A stretch of 64,000 nt of DNA from Glandiceps talaboti (taxonomy: Eukaryota; Hemichordata; Enteropneusta; Spengelidae): contig NC_135557.1 in NCBI RefSeq assembly GCF_964340395.1, positions 1 to 64,000 on the forward strand, written 5' to 3'. Made by a program: the position numbers and the translations under genes. The notes under the pieces are model-generated. The model was not told the DNA's origin and ran no database searches. It saw nothing but the letters and a program-made list of their open reading frames with translations. Position 1 is the stretch's first letter. Each line of letters opens with the position of its first letter. This document shows, piece after piece, positions 10,499 to 23,349 of the stretch.

Positions 10499-12100
10499 CA
10501 CCGGTTTAAAACCGGTCAAACTGATCAAAACTGGTCAAAACCTGTCAAAACCGTTCAAACCAGTCAACACAGCTTTAAAACCGATCAAAACTGATCAAAA
10601 CTGGTCAAACCTGTGCAAACCTGTCAAACCGGTCCAAACCGGTCAAAAATAGGTGCAAACAACTCAAAAACCCATCAAAACTGATCAAAACCAGTCAACA
10701 TCGGTTTAAAACCGATCAAAACTGATCAAAACTGGTCAAAACCTGTCGCAAACCGGTTTAAAACCAGTGAAAACTGGTCAAAACCTGTGCAAACAGGTCA
10801 AACATCTCCAAACCGGTCAAAAACCTATCCAAACCTGTCCAAAATAGGTGCAAAGAACTCAAAACCCGTCAAAACCAGTCAAGACTTGTCCAAACCTGTC
10901 CAAACCTGTCCAAACCGGTCCAAACCGGTCGAAAACCTATCGAAACTGGTCCAAAACCAGTGCAAACAAGTCAAAACTGATCAAAACCAGTCAACACCGG
11001 TTTAAAACCGGTCAAAACTGATCAAAACTGGTCAAAACCTGTCAAAACCGGTTCAAAACCAGTCAACACAGGTTTAAAACCGATCAAAACTGATCAAAAC
11101 TGGTCAAAACCTGTGCAAACCTGTCAAACCTATCCGAACCTGTCCAAAATAGGTGCAAACAACTCAAAACCCATCAAAACTGATCAAAACCAGTCAACAT
11201 CGGTTTAAAACCGATCAAAACTGATCAAAACTGGTCAAAACCAGTTCAAAACCTGTCGCAAACCGGTTTAAAACCAGTAAAACTGGTCAAAACCTGTGCA
11301 AACAGGTCAAACGTCTCCAAACCGGTCAAAACCTATCCAAAACTGTCCAAAATAGGTGCAAACAACTCAAAACCCGTCAAAACCAGTCAAAACTTGTCCA
11401 AACCTGTCCAAACCTGTCCAAACCGGTCCAAACCGGTCGAAAACCTATCGAAACTGGTCCAAAACCAGTGCAAACAAGTCAAAACTGATCAAAACCAGTC
11501 AACACCGGTTTAAAACCGGTCAAAACTGATCAAAACTGGTCAAAACCTGTCAAAACCGGTTCAAAACCAGTCAAAATAGGTTTAAAACCGATCAAAACTG
11601 ATCAAAACTGGTCAAAACCGGTTTAAAACCAGTGAAAACTGGTCAACACCCGTGCAAACCTGTCAAACCGGTGAAAACCGGTCAAAAATAGGTGCAAACA
11701 ACTCAAAACCCATCAAAACCGATCAAAACTTGTCAAAACCTGTCCAAACCTTTCCAAACCGGTCCAAACCGGTCGAAAACCAATCCAAACTGGTCTAAAA
11801 CCAGTGCAAACAAGTCAAAACTGATCAAAACCAGTCAACACCGGTTTAAACCGGTCAAAACTGATCAAAACTGGTCAAAACCTGTCAAAACCGGTTCAAA
11901 ACCAGTCAACACAGGTTAAAACCGATCAAAACTGATCAAAACTGGTCAAAACCTGTGCAAACCTGTCAAACATATCCGAACCTGTCCAAAATAGGTGCAA
12001 ACAACTCAAAACCCATCAAAACTGATCAAAACCAGTCAACATCGGTTTAAAACCGATCAAAACTGATCAAACTGGTCAAAACCAGTTCAAAACCTGTCGC
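10300..12100. other. Cluster of single-base indels in the array
   Basis: About eleven one-base length changes fall within 1.8 kb: +C near 10328; losses near 10520, 10553, 10559 and 10608; +A near 10667; losses near 11279, 11327, 11846, 11916 and 12069. Most alter an A run. They explain why units here are 496, 508 and 507 bp rather than 499, 510 and 510. Elsewhere I noticed only a few one-base indels, several of them shared between distant copies. Uncorrected long-read consensus error is the simplest reading; a locally degenerating stretch is the alternative. Confidence 0.8.
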
Positions 12101-12345
12101 AAACCGGTTTAAAACCAGTAAAAACTGGTCAAAACCTGTGCAAACAGGTCAAACGTCTCCAAACCGGTCAAAAACCTATCCAAAACTGTCCAAAATAGGT
12201 GCAAACAACTCAAAACCCGTCAAAACCAGTCAAAACTTGTCCAAACCTGTCCAAACCTGTCCAAACCGGTCCAAACCGGTCGAAAACCTATCGAAACTGG
12301 TCCAAAACCAGTGCAAACAAGTCAAAACTGATCAAAACCAGTCAA

Positions 12346-15300
12346 CACTGGTTTAAAACCGGTCAAAACTGATCAAAACTGGTCAAAACCTGTCAAAACC
12401 GGTTCAAAACCAGTCAACACAGGTTTAAAACCGATCAAAACTGATCAAAACTGGTCAAAACCGGTTTAAAACCAGTGAAAACTGGTCAAAACCCGTGCAA
12501 ACCTGTCAAACCGGTCAAAACCGGTCAAAAATAGGTGCAAACAACTCAAAACCCATCAAAACCGATCAAAACTTGTCAAAACCTGTCCAAACCTTTCAAA
12601 CCGGTCCAAACCGGTCGAAAACCAATCCAAACTGGTCTAAAACCAGTGCAAACAAGTCAAAACTGATCAAAACCAGTCAACATCGGTTTAAAACCGATCA
12701 AAACTGATCAAAACTGGTCAAAACCTGTTGCAAACCGGTTTAAAACCAGTGAAAACTGGTCAAAACCTGTGCAAACAGGTCAAACATCTCCAAACCGGTC
12801 AACAACCTATCCAAACCTGTCCAAAATAGGTGCAAACAACTCAAAACCCGTCAAAACCAGTCAAAACTTGTCCAAACCTGTCCAAACCTGTCCAAACCGG
12901 TCCAAACCGGTCGAAAACCTATCGAAACTGGTCCAAAACCAGTGCAAACAAGTCAAAACTGATCAAAACCAGTCAACACCGGTTTAAAACCGGTCAAAAC
13001 TGATCAAAACTGGTCAAAACCTGTCAAAACCGGTTCAAAACCAGTCAAAATAGGTTTAAAACCGATCAAAACTGATTAAAACTGGTCAAAACCGGTTTAA
13101 AACCAGTGAAAACTGGTCAAAACCCGTGCAAACCTGTCAAACCGGTCAAAACCGGTCAAAAATAGGTGCAAACAACTCAAAACCCATCAAAACCGATCAA
13201 AACTTGTCAAAACCTGTCCAAACCTTTCCAAACCGGTCCAAACCGGTCGAAAACCTATCGAAACTGGTCCAAAACCAGTGCAAACAAGTCAAAACTGATC
13301 AAAACCAGTCAACACCGGTTTAAAACCGGTCAAAACTGATCAAAACTGGTCAAAACCTGTCAAAACCGGTTCAAAACCAGTCAAAATAGGTTTAAAACCG
13401 ATCAAAACTGATCAAAACTGGTCAAAACCGGTTTAAAACCAGTGAAAACTGGTCAAAACCCGTGCAAACCTGTCAAACCGGTCTAAACCGGTCAAAAATA
13501 GGTGCAAACAACTCAAAACCCATCAAAACCGATCAAAACTTGTCAAAACCTTTCCAAACCGGTCCAAACCGGTCGAAAACCAATCCAAACTGGTCTAAAA
13601 CCAGTGCAAACAAGTCAAAACTGATCAAAACCAGTCAACACCGGTTCAAAACCAGTCAACACAGGTTTAAAACCGATCAAAACTGATCAAAACTGGTCAA
13701 AACCTGTGCAAACCTGTCAAACCTATCCGAACCTGTCCAAAATAGGTGCAAACAACTCAAAACCCATCAAAACTGATCAAAACCAGTCAACATCGGTTTA
13801 AAACCGATCAAAACTGATCAAAACTGGTCAAAACCAGTTCAAAACCTGTCGCAAACCGGTTTAAAACCAGTAAAAACTGGTCAAAACCTGTGCAAACAGG
13901 TCAAACGTCTCCAAACCGGTCAAAAACCTATCCAAAACTGTCCAAAATAGGTGCAAACAACTCAAAACCCGTCAAAACCAGTCAAAACTTGTCCAAACGT
14001 GTCCAAACCTGTCCAAACCGGTCCAAACCGGTCGAAAACCTATCGAAACTGGTCCAAAACCAGTGCAAACAAGTCAAAACTGATCAAAACCAGTCAACAC
14101 CGGTTTAAAACCGGTCAAAACTGATCAAAACTGGTCAAAACCTGTCAAAACCGGTTCAAAACCAGTCAAAATAGTTTTAAAAACGATCAAAACTGATCAA
14201 AACTGGTCAAAACCGGTTTAAAACCAGTGAAAACTGGTCAAAACCCGTGCAAACCTGTCAAACCGGTCCAAACCGGTCAAAAATAGGTGCAAACAACTCA
14301 AAACCCATCAAAACCGATCAAAACTTGTCAAAACCTGTCCAAACCTTTCCAAACCGGTCCAAACCGGTCGAAAACCAATCCAAACTGGTCTAAAACCAGT
14401 GCAAACAAGTCAAAACTGATCAAAACCAGTCAACACCGGTTTAAAACCGGTCAAAACTGATCAAAACTGGTCAAAACCTGTCAAAACCGGTTCAAAACCA
14501 GTCAACACAGGTTTAAAACCGATCAAAACTGATCAAAACTGGTCAAAACCTGTGCAAACCTGTCAAACCTATCCGAACCTGTCCAAAATAGGTGCAAACA
14601 ACTCAAAACCCATCAAAACTGATCAAAACCAGTCAACATCGGTTTAAAATCGATCAAAACTGATCAAAACTGGTCAAAACCAGTTCAAAACCTGTCGCAA
14701 ACCGGTTTAAAACCAGTAAAAACTGGTCAAAACCTGTGCAAACAGGTCAAACGTCTCCAAACCGGTCAAAAACCTATCCAAAACTGTCCAAAATAGGTGC
14801 AAACAACTCAAAACCCGTCAAAACCAGTCAAAACTTTTCCAAACCTGTCCAAACCTGTCCAAACCTGTCCAAACCGGTCCAAACCGGTCGAAAACCTATC
14901 GAAACTGGTCCAAAACCAGTCAAAACTGATCAAAACCAGTCAACACCGGTTTAAAACCGGTCAAAACTGATCAAAACTGGTCAAAACCTGTCAAAACCGG
15001 TTCAAAACCAGTCAAAATAGGTTTAAAACCGATCAAAACTGATCAAAACTGGTCAAAACCGGTTTAAAACCAGTGAAAACTGGTCAAAAACCGTGCAAAC
15101 CTGTCAAACCGGTCAAAACCGGTCAAAAATAGGTGCAAACAACTCAAAACCCATCAAAACCGATCAAAACTTGTCAAAACCTGTCCAAACCTTTCCAAAC
15201 CGGTCCAAACCGGTCGAAAACCTATCGAAACTGGTCCAAAACCAGTGCAAACAAGTCAAAACTGATCAAAACCAGTCAACACTGGTTTAAAACCGGTCAA

Positions 15301-17165
15301 AACTGATCAAAACTGGTCAAAACCTGTCAAAACCGGTTCAAAACCAGTCAAAATAGGTTTAAAACCGATCAAAACTGATCAAAACTGGTCAAAACCTGTG
15401 CAAACCTGTCAAACCGGTCCAAACCGGTCAAAAATAGGTGCAAACAACTCAAAACCCATCAAAACTGATCAAAACCAGTCAACATCGGTTTAAAACCGAT
15501 CAAAACTGATCAAAACTGGTCAAAACCTGTCGCAAACCGGTTTAAAACCAGTGAAAACTGGTCAAAACCTGTGCAAACAGGTCAAACATCTCCAAACCGG
15601 TCAAAAACCTATCCAAACCTGTCCAAAATAGGTGCAAAGAACTCAAAACCCGTCAAAACCAGTCAAAACTTGTCCAAACCTGTCCAAACCTGTCCAAACC
15701 GGTCCAAACCGGTCGAAAACCTATCGAAACTGGTCCAAAACCAGTGCAAACAAGTCAAAACTGATCAAAACCAGTCAACACCGGTTTAAAACCGGTCAAA
15801 ACTGATCAAAACTGGTAAAAACCTGTCAAAACCGGTTCAAAACCAGTCAACACAGGTTTAAAACCGATCAAAACTGATCAAAACTGGTCAAAACCTGTGC
15901 AAACCTGTCAAACCTATCCGAACCTGTCCAAAATAGGTGCAAACAACTCAAAACCCATCAAAACTGATCAAAACCAGTCAACATCGGTTTAAAATCGATC
16001 AAAACTGATCAAAACTGGTCAAAACCAGTTCAAAACCTGTCGCAAACCGGTTTAAAACCAGTAAAAACTGGTCAAAACCTGTGCAAACAGGTCAAACGTC
16101 TCCAAACCGGTCAAAAACCTATCCAAAACTGTCCAAAATAGGTGCAAACAACTCAAAACCAGTCAAAACCAGTCAAAACTTGTCCAAACCTGTCCAAACC
16201 TGTCCAAACCGGTCCAAACCGGTCGAAAACCTATCGAAACTGGTCCAAAACCAGTGCAAACAAGTCAAAACTGATCAAAACCAGTCAACACCGGTTTAAA
16301 ACCGGTCAAAACTGATCAAAACTGGTCAAAACCTGTCAAAACCGGTTCAAAACCAGTCAAAATAGGTTTAAAACCGATCAAAACTGATCAAAACTGGTCA
16401 AAACCGGTTTAAAACCAGTGAAAACTGGTCAAAACCCGTGCAAACCTGTCAAACCGGTCAAAACCGGTCAAAAATAGGTGCAAACAACTCAAAACCCATC
16501 AAAACCGATCAAAACTTGTCAAAACCTGTCCAAACCTTTCCAAACCGGTCCAAACCGGTCGAAAACCAATCCAAACTGGTCTAAAACCAGTGCAAACAAG
16601 TCAAAACTGATCAAAACCAGTCAACACCGGTTTAAAACCGGTCAAAACTGATCAAAACTGGTCAAAACCTGTCAAAACCGGTTCAAAACCAGTCAACACA
16701 GGTTTAAAACCGATCAAAACTGATCAAAACTGGTCAAAACCGGTTTAAAACCAGTGAAAACTGGTCAAAACCCGTGCAAACCTGTCAAACCGGTCAAAAC
16801 CGGTCAAAAATAGGTGCAAACAACTCAAAACCCATCAAAACTGATCAAAACCAGTCAACATCGGTTTAAAACCGATCAAAACTGATCAAAACTGGTCAAA
16901 ACCAGTTCAAAACCTGTCGCAAACCGGTTTAAAACCAGTAAAAACTGGTCAAAACCTGTGCAAACAGGTCAAACGTCTCCAAACCGGTCAAAAACCTATC
17001 CAAAACTGTCCAAAATAGGTGCAAACAACTCAAAACCCGTCAAAACCAGTCAAAACTTGTCCAAACCTGTCCAAACCTGTCCAAACCGGTCCAAACCGGT
17101 CGAAAACCTATCGAAACTGGTCCAAAACCAGTGCAAACAAGTCAAAACTGATCAAAACCAGTCAA
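12346..17165. repeat. Super-repeat of 11 units, copy 2 (4820 bp)
   Basis: Unit sizes in order are 631, 336, 326, 459, 336, 510, 336, 499, 510, 336, 541, with junctions at 12346, 12977, 13313, 13639, 14098, 14434, 14944, 15280, 15779, 16289 and 16625. This is the most complete copy. In the 510-bp unit at 14434 an extra CCTGTCC sub-monomer is balanced by loss of a 10-bp TGCAAACAAG. The last unit is a B/A chimera. Confidence 0.87.
16625..17165. repeat. B/A chimeric unit (541 bp)
   Basis: The unit opens as B, including the 31-bp CCGGTTT-CCAGTG-TGGTC triplet, CCCGTGC and AAAAATAGG, then switches to A sequence at the ATAGGTGCAAACAACTCAAAACCC stretch shared by both types. The length equals A plus the 31-bp triplet (510 + 31). 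It looks like an exchange within a shared block. Confidence 0.8.
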
Positions 17166-20100
17166 CACTGGTTTAAAACCGGTCAAAACTGATCAAAACT
17201 GGTCAAAACCTGTCAAAACCGGTTCAAAACCAGTCAACACAGGTTTAAAACCGATCAAAACTGATCAAAACTGGTCAAAACCGGTTTAAAACCAGTGAAA
17301 ACTGGTCAAAACCCGTGCAAACCTGTCAAACCGGTCAAAACCGGTCAAAAATAGGTGCAAACAACTCAAATCCCATCAAAACCGATCAAAACTTGTCAAA
17401 ACCTGTCCAAACCTTTCAAACCGGTCCAAACCGGTCGAAAACCAATCCAAACTGGTCTAAAATCAGTGCAAACAAGTCAAAACTGATCAAAACCAGTCAA
17501 CATCGGTTTAAAACCGATCAAAACTGATCAAAACTGGTCAAAACCTGTTGCAAACCGGTTTAAAACCAGTGAAAACTGGTCAAAACCTGTGCAAACAGGT
17601 CAAACATCTCCAAACCGGTCAACAACCTATCCAAACCTGTCCAAAATAGGTGCAAACAACTCAAAACCCGTCAAAACCAGTCAAAACTTGTCCAAACCTG
17701 TCCAAACCTGTCCAAACCGGTCCAAACCGGTCGAAAACCTATCGAAACTGGTCCAAAACCAGTGCAAACAAGTCAAAACTGATCAAAACCAGTCAACACC
17801 GGTTTAAAACCGGTCAAAACTGATCAAAACTGGTCAAAACCTGTCAAAACCGGTTCAAAACCAGTCAAAATAGGTTTAAAACCGATCAAAACTGATTAAA
17901 ACTGGTCAAAACCGGTTTAAAACCAGTGAAAACTGGTCAAAACCCGTGCAAACCTGTCAAACCGGTCAAAACCGGTCAAAAATAGGTGCAAACAACTCAA
18001 AACCCATCAAAACCGATCAAAACTTGTCAAAACCTGTCTAAACCTTTCCAAACCGGTCCAAACCGGTCGAAAACCTATCGAAACTGGTCCAAAACCAGTG
18101 CAAACAAGTCAAAACTGATCAAAACCAGTCAACACCGGTTTAAAACCGGTCAAAACTGATCAAAACTGGTCAAAACCTGTCAAAACCGGTTCAAAACCAG
18201 TCAAAATAGGTTTAAAACCGATCAAAACTGATCAAAACTGGTCAAAACCGGTTTAAAACCAGTGGAAACTGGTCAAAACCCGTGCAAACCTGTCAAACCG
18301 GTCAAAACCGGTCAAAAATAGGTGCAAACAACTCAAAACCCATCAAAACCGATCAAAACTTGTCAAAACCTTTCCAAACCGGTCCAAACCGGTCGAAAAC
18401 CAATCCAAACTGGTCTAAAACCAGTGCAAACAAGTCAAAACTGATCAAAACCAGTCAACACCGGTTCAAAACCAGTCAACACAGGTTTAAAACCGATCAA
18501 AACTGATCAAAACTGGTCAAAACCTGTGCAAACCTGTCAAACCTATCCGAACCTGTCCAAAATAGGTGCAAACAACTCAAAACCCATCAAAACTGATCAA
18601 AACCAGTCAACATCGGTTTAAAACCGATCAAAACTGATCAAAACTGGTCAAAACCAGTTCAAAACCTGTCGCAAACCGGTTTAAAACCAGTAAAAACTGG
18701 TCAAAACCTGTGCAAACAGGTCAAACGTCTCCAAACCGGTCAAAAACCTATCCAAAACTGTCCAAAATAGGTGCAAACAACTCAAAACCCGTCAAAACCA
18801 GTCAAAACTTGTCCAAACGTGTCCAAACCTGTCCAAACCGGTCCAAACCGGTCGAAAACCTATCGAAACTGGTCCAAAACCAGTGCAAACAAGTCAAAAC
18901 TGATCAAAACCAGTCAACACCGGTTTAAAACCGGTCAAAACTGATCAAAACTGGTCAAAACCTGTCAAAACCGGTTCAAAACCAGTCAAAATAGTTTTAA
19001 AAACGATCAAAACTGATCAAAACTGGTCAAAACCGGTTTAAAACCAGTGAAAACTGGTCAAAACCCGTGCAAACCTGTCAAACCGGTCCAAACCGGTCAA
19101 AAATAGGTGCAAACAACTCAAAACCCATCAAAACCGATCAAAACTTGTCAAAACCTGTCCAAACCTGTCCAAACCGGTCCAAACCGGTCGAAAACCAATC
19201 CAAACTGGTCTAAAACCAGTGCAAACAAGTCAAAACTGATCAAAACCAGTCAACACCGGTTTAAAACCGGTCAAAACTGATCAAAACTGGTCAAAACCTG
19301 TCAAAACCGGTTCAAAACCAGTCAACACAGGTTTAAAACCGATCAAAACTGATCAAAACTGGTCAAAACCTGTGCAAACCTGTCAAACCTATCCGAACCT
19401 GTCCAAAATAGGTGCAAACAACTCAAAACCCATCAAAACTGATCAAAACCAGTCAACATCGGTTTAAAATCGATCAAAACTGATCAAAACTGGTCAAAAC
19501 CAGTTCAAAACCTGTCGCAAACCGGTTTAAAACCAGTAAAAACTGGTCAAAACCTGTGCAAACAGGTCAAACGTCTCCAAACCGGTCAAAAACCTATCCA
19601 AAACTGTCCAAAATAGGTGCAAACAACTCAAAACCCGTCAAAACCAGTCAAAACTTGTCCAAACCTGTCCAAACCTGTCCAAACCGGTCCAAACCGGTCG
19701 AAAACCTATCGAAACTGGTCCAAAACCAGTCAAAACTGATCAAAACCAGTCAACACCGGTTTAAAACCGGTCAAAACTGATCAAAACTGGTCAAAACCTG
19801 TCAAAACCGGTTCAAAACCAGTCAAAATAGGTTTAAAACCGATCAAAACTGATCAAAACTGGTCAAAACCGGTTTAAAACCAGTGAAAACTGGTCAAAAA
19901 CCGTGCAAACCTGTCAAACCGGTCAAAACCGGTCAAAAATAGGTGCAAACAACTCAAAACCCATCAAAACCGATCAAAACTTGTCAAAACCTGTCCAAAC
20001 CTTTCCAAACCGGTCCAAACCGGTCGAAAACCTATCGAAACTGGTCCAAAACCAGTGCAAACAAGTCAAAACTGATCAAAACCAGTCAACACCGGTTTAA

Positions 20101-21434
20101 AACCGGTCAAAACTGATCAAAACTGGTCAAAACCTGTCAAAACCGGTTCAAAACCAGTCAACACAGCTTTAAAACCGATCAAAACTGATCAAAACTGGTC
20201 AAAACCTGTGCAAACCTGTCAAACCGGTCCAAACCGGTCAAAAATAGGTGCAAACAACTCAAAACCCATCAAAACTGATCAAAACCAGTCAACATCGGTT
20301 TAAAACCGATCAAAACTGATCAAAACTGGTCAAAACCTGTCGCAAACCGGTTTAAAACCAGTGAAAACTGGTCAAAACCTGTGCAAACAGGTCAAACATC
20401 TCCAAACCGGTCAAAAACCTATCCAAACCTGTCCAAAATAGGTGCAAAGAACTCAAAACCCGTCAAAACCAGTCAAAACTTGTCCAAACCTGTCCAAACC
20501 TGTCCAAACCGGTCCAAACCGGTCGAAAACCTATCGAAACTGGTCCAAAACCAGTGCAAACAAGTCAAAACTGATCAAAACCAGTCAACACCGGTTTAAA
20601 ACCGGTCAAAACTGATCAAAACTGGTCAAAACCTGTCAAAACCGGTTCAAAACCAGTCAACACAGGTTTAAAACCGATCAAAACTGATCAAAACTGGTCA
20701 AAACCTGTGCAAACCTGTCAAACCTATCCGAAGCTGTCCAAAATAGGTGCAAACAACTCAAAACCCATCAAAACTGATCAAAACCAGTCAACATCGGTTT
20801 AAAATCGATCAAAACTGATCAAAACTGGTCAAAACCAGTTCAAAACCTGTCGCAAACCGGTTTAAAACCAGTAAAAACTGGTCAAAACCTGTGCAAACAG
20901 GTCAAACGTCTCCAAACCGGTCAAAAACCTATCCAAAACTGTCCAAAATAGGTGCAAAGAACTCAAAACCAGTCAAAACCAGTCAAAACTTGTCCAAACC
21001 TGTCCAAACCTGTCCAAACCGGTCCAAACCGGTCGAAAACCTATCGAAACTGGTCCAAAACCAGTGCAAACAAGTCAAAACTGATCAAAACCAGTCAACA
21101 CCGGTTTAAAACCGGTCAAAACTGATCAAAACTGGTCAAAACCTGTCAAAACCGGTTCAAAACCAGTCAAAATAGGTTTAAAACCGATCAAAACTGATCA
21201 AAACTGGTCAAAACCGGTTTAAAACCAGTGAAAACTGGTCAAAACCCGTGCAAACCTGTCAAACCGGTCAAAACCGGTCAAAAATAGGTGCAAACAACTC
21301 AAAACCCATCAAAACCGATCAAAACTTGTCAAAACCTGTCCAAACCTTTCCAAACCGGTCCAAACCGGTCGAAAACCAATCCAAACTGGTCTAAAACCAG
21401 TGCAAACAAGTCAAAACTGATCAAAACCAGTCAA
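17166..21434. repeat. Super-repeat copy 3, ten units
   Basis: Unit sizes are 631, 336, 326, 459, 336, 500, 336, 499, 510, 336, with junctions at 17166, 17797, 18133, 18459, 18918, 19254, 19754, 20090, 20589 and 21099. The sixth unit is 500 bp because it lacks the extra CCTGTCC of copy 2, so copy spacing changes from 4820 to 4810 bp after that point. The eleventh unit is replaced by the C unit that starts the 1915-bp system. A private CCTGTCTAAACC change lies near 18038. Confidence 0.85.
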
Positions 21435-23349
21435 CACCGGTTTAAAACCGGTCAAAACTGATCAAAACTGGTCAAAACCTGTCAAAACCGGTTCAAAACC
21501 AGTCAACACAGGTTTAAAACCGATCAAAACTGATCAAAACTGGTCAAAACCGGTTTAAAACCAGTGAAAACTGGTCAAAACCCGTGCAAACCTGTCAAAC
21601 CGGTCAAAACCGGTCAAAAATAGGTGCAAACAACTCAAAACCCATCAAAACCGATCAAAACTTGTCAAAACCTGTCCAAACCTTTCAAACCGGTCCAAAC
21701 CGGTCGAAAACCAATCCAAACTGGTCTAAAACCAGTGCAAACAAGTCAAAACTGATCAAAACCAGTCAACATCGGTTTAAAACCGATCAAAACTGATCAA
21801 AACTGGTCAAAACCTGTTGCAAACCGGTTTAAAACCAGTGAAAACTGGTCAAAACCTGTGCAAACAGGTCAAACATCTCCAAACCGGTCAAAAACCTATC
21901 CAAACCTGTCCAAAATAGGTGCAAACAACTCAAAACCCGTCAAAACCAGTCAAAACTTGTCCAAACCTGTCCAAACCTGTCCAAACCGGTCCAAACCGGT
22001 CGAAAACCTATCGAAACTGGTCCAAAACCAGTGCAAACAAGTCAAAACTGATCAAAACCAGTCAACACAGGTTTAAAACCGATCAAAACTGATCAAAACT
22101 GGTCAAAACCTGTGCAAACCTGTCAAACCTATCCGAACCTGTCCAAAATAGGTGCAAACAACTCAAAACCCATCAAAACTGATCAAAACCAGTCAACATC
22201 GGTTTAAAATCGATCAAAACTGATCAAAACTGGTCAAAACCAGTTCAAAACCTGTCGCAAACCGGTTTAAAACCAGTAAAAACTGGTCAAAACCTGTGCA
22301 AACAGGTCAAACGTCTCCAAACCGGTCAAAAACCTAACCAAAACTGTCCAAAATAGGTGCAAACAACTCAAAACCAGTCAAAACCAGTCAAAACTTGTCC
22401 AAACCTGTCCAAACCTGTCCAAACCGGTCCAAACCGGTCGAAAACCTATCGAAACTGGTCCAAAACCAGTGCAAACAAGTCAAAACTGATCAAAACCAGT
22501 CAACACCGGTTTAAAACCGGTCAAAACTGATCAAAACTGGTCAAAACCTGTCAAAACCGGTTCAAAACCAGTCAAAATAGGTTTAAAACCGATCAAAACT
22601 GATCAAAACTGGTCAAAACCGGTTTAAAACCAGTGAAAACTGGTCAAAACCCGTGCAAACCTGTCAAACCGGTCAAAACCGGTCAAAAATAGGTGCAAAC
22701 AACTCAAAACCCATCAAAACCGATCAAAACTTGTCAAAACCTGTCCAAACCTTTCCAAACCGGTCCAAACCGGTCGAAAACCAATCCAAACTGGTCTAAA
22801 ACCAGTGCAAACAAGTCAAAACTGATCAAAACCAGTCAACACCGGTTTAAAACCGGTCAAAACTGATCAAAACTGGTCAAAACCTGTCAAAACCGGTTCA
22901 AAACCAGTCAACACAGGTTTAAAACCGATCAAAACTGATCAAAACTGGTCAAAACCTGTGCAAACCTGTCAAACCTATCCGAACCTGTCCAAAATAGGTG
23001 CAAACAACTCAAAACCCATCAAAACTGATCAAAACCAGTCAACATCGGTTTAAAACCGATCAAAACTGATCAAAACTGGTCAAAACCAGTTCAAAACCTG
23101 TCGCAAACCGGTTTAAAACCAGTAAAAACTGGTCAAAACCTGTGCAAACAGGTCAAACGTCTCCAAACCGGTCAAAAACCTATCCAAAACTGTCCAAAAT
23201 AGGTGCAAACAACTCAAAACCCATCAAAACCGATCAAAACTTGTCAAAACCTGTCCAAACCTTTCCAAACCGGTCCAAACCGGTCGAAAACCAATCCAAA
23301 CTGGTCTAAAACCAGTGCAAACAAGTCAAAACTGATCAAAACCAGTCAA
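21435..23349. repeat. 1915-bp higher-order repeat, copy 1
   Basis: Unit order is C631 (21435), A438 (22066), B336 (22504), A510 (22840). The 438-bp A lacks its first seven sub-monomers, 72 bp, so the preceding C joins straight to CACAGGTTT. A rare CCTAACC occurs at 22333-22339. The final A unit is chimeric: after CAAATAACTC-type box sequence near 23205-23220 it carries B markers (CCCATC, CCGATC, CCTTTCC, CCAATCC, TGGTCT). Confidence 0.87.

Larger units (their letters stand above)
7767..12345. repeat. Super-repeat of 11 units, copy 1 (4579 bp)
   Basis: Unit sizes in order are 631, 336, 326, 328, 336, 510, 265, 496, 508, 336, 507. The order matches the next copy (12346-17165) unit by unit. Differences are the 131-bp deletion in the fourth unit, a 72-bp deletion in the seventh, loss of the 31-bp B-type triplet in the eleventh, and a run of single-base indels. 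Shared markers include CTTTTCC near 10113 and CAAAAACCGTGC near 10305. Confidence 0.82.
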
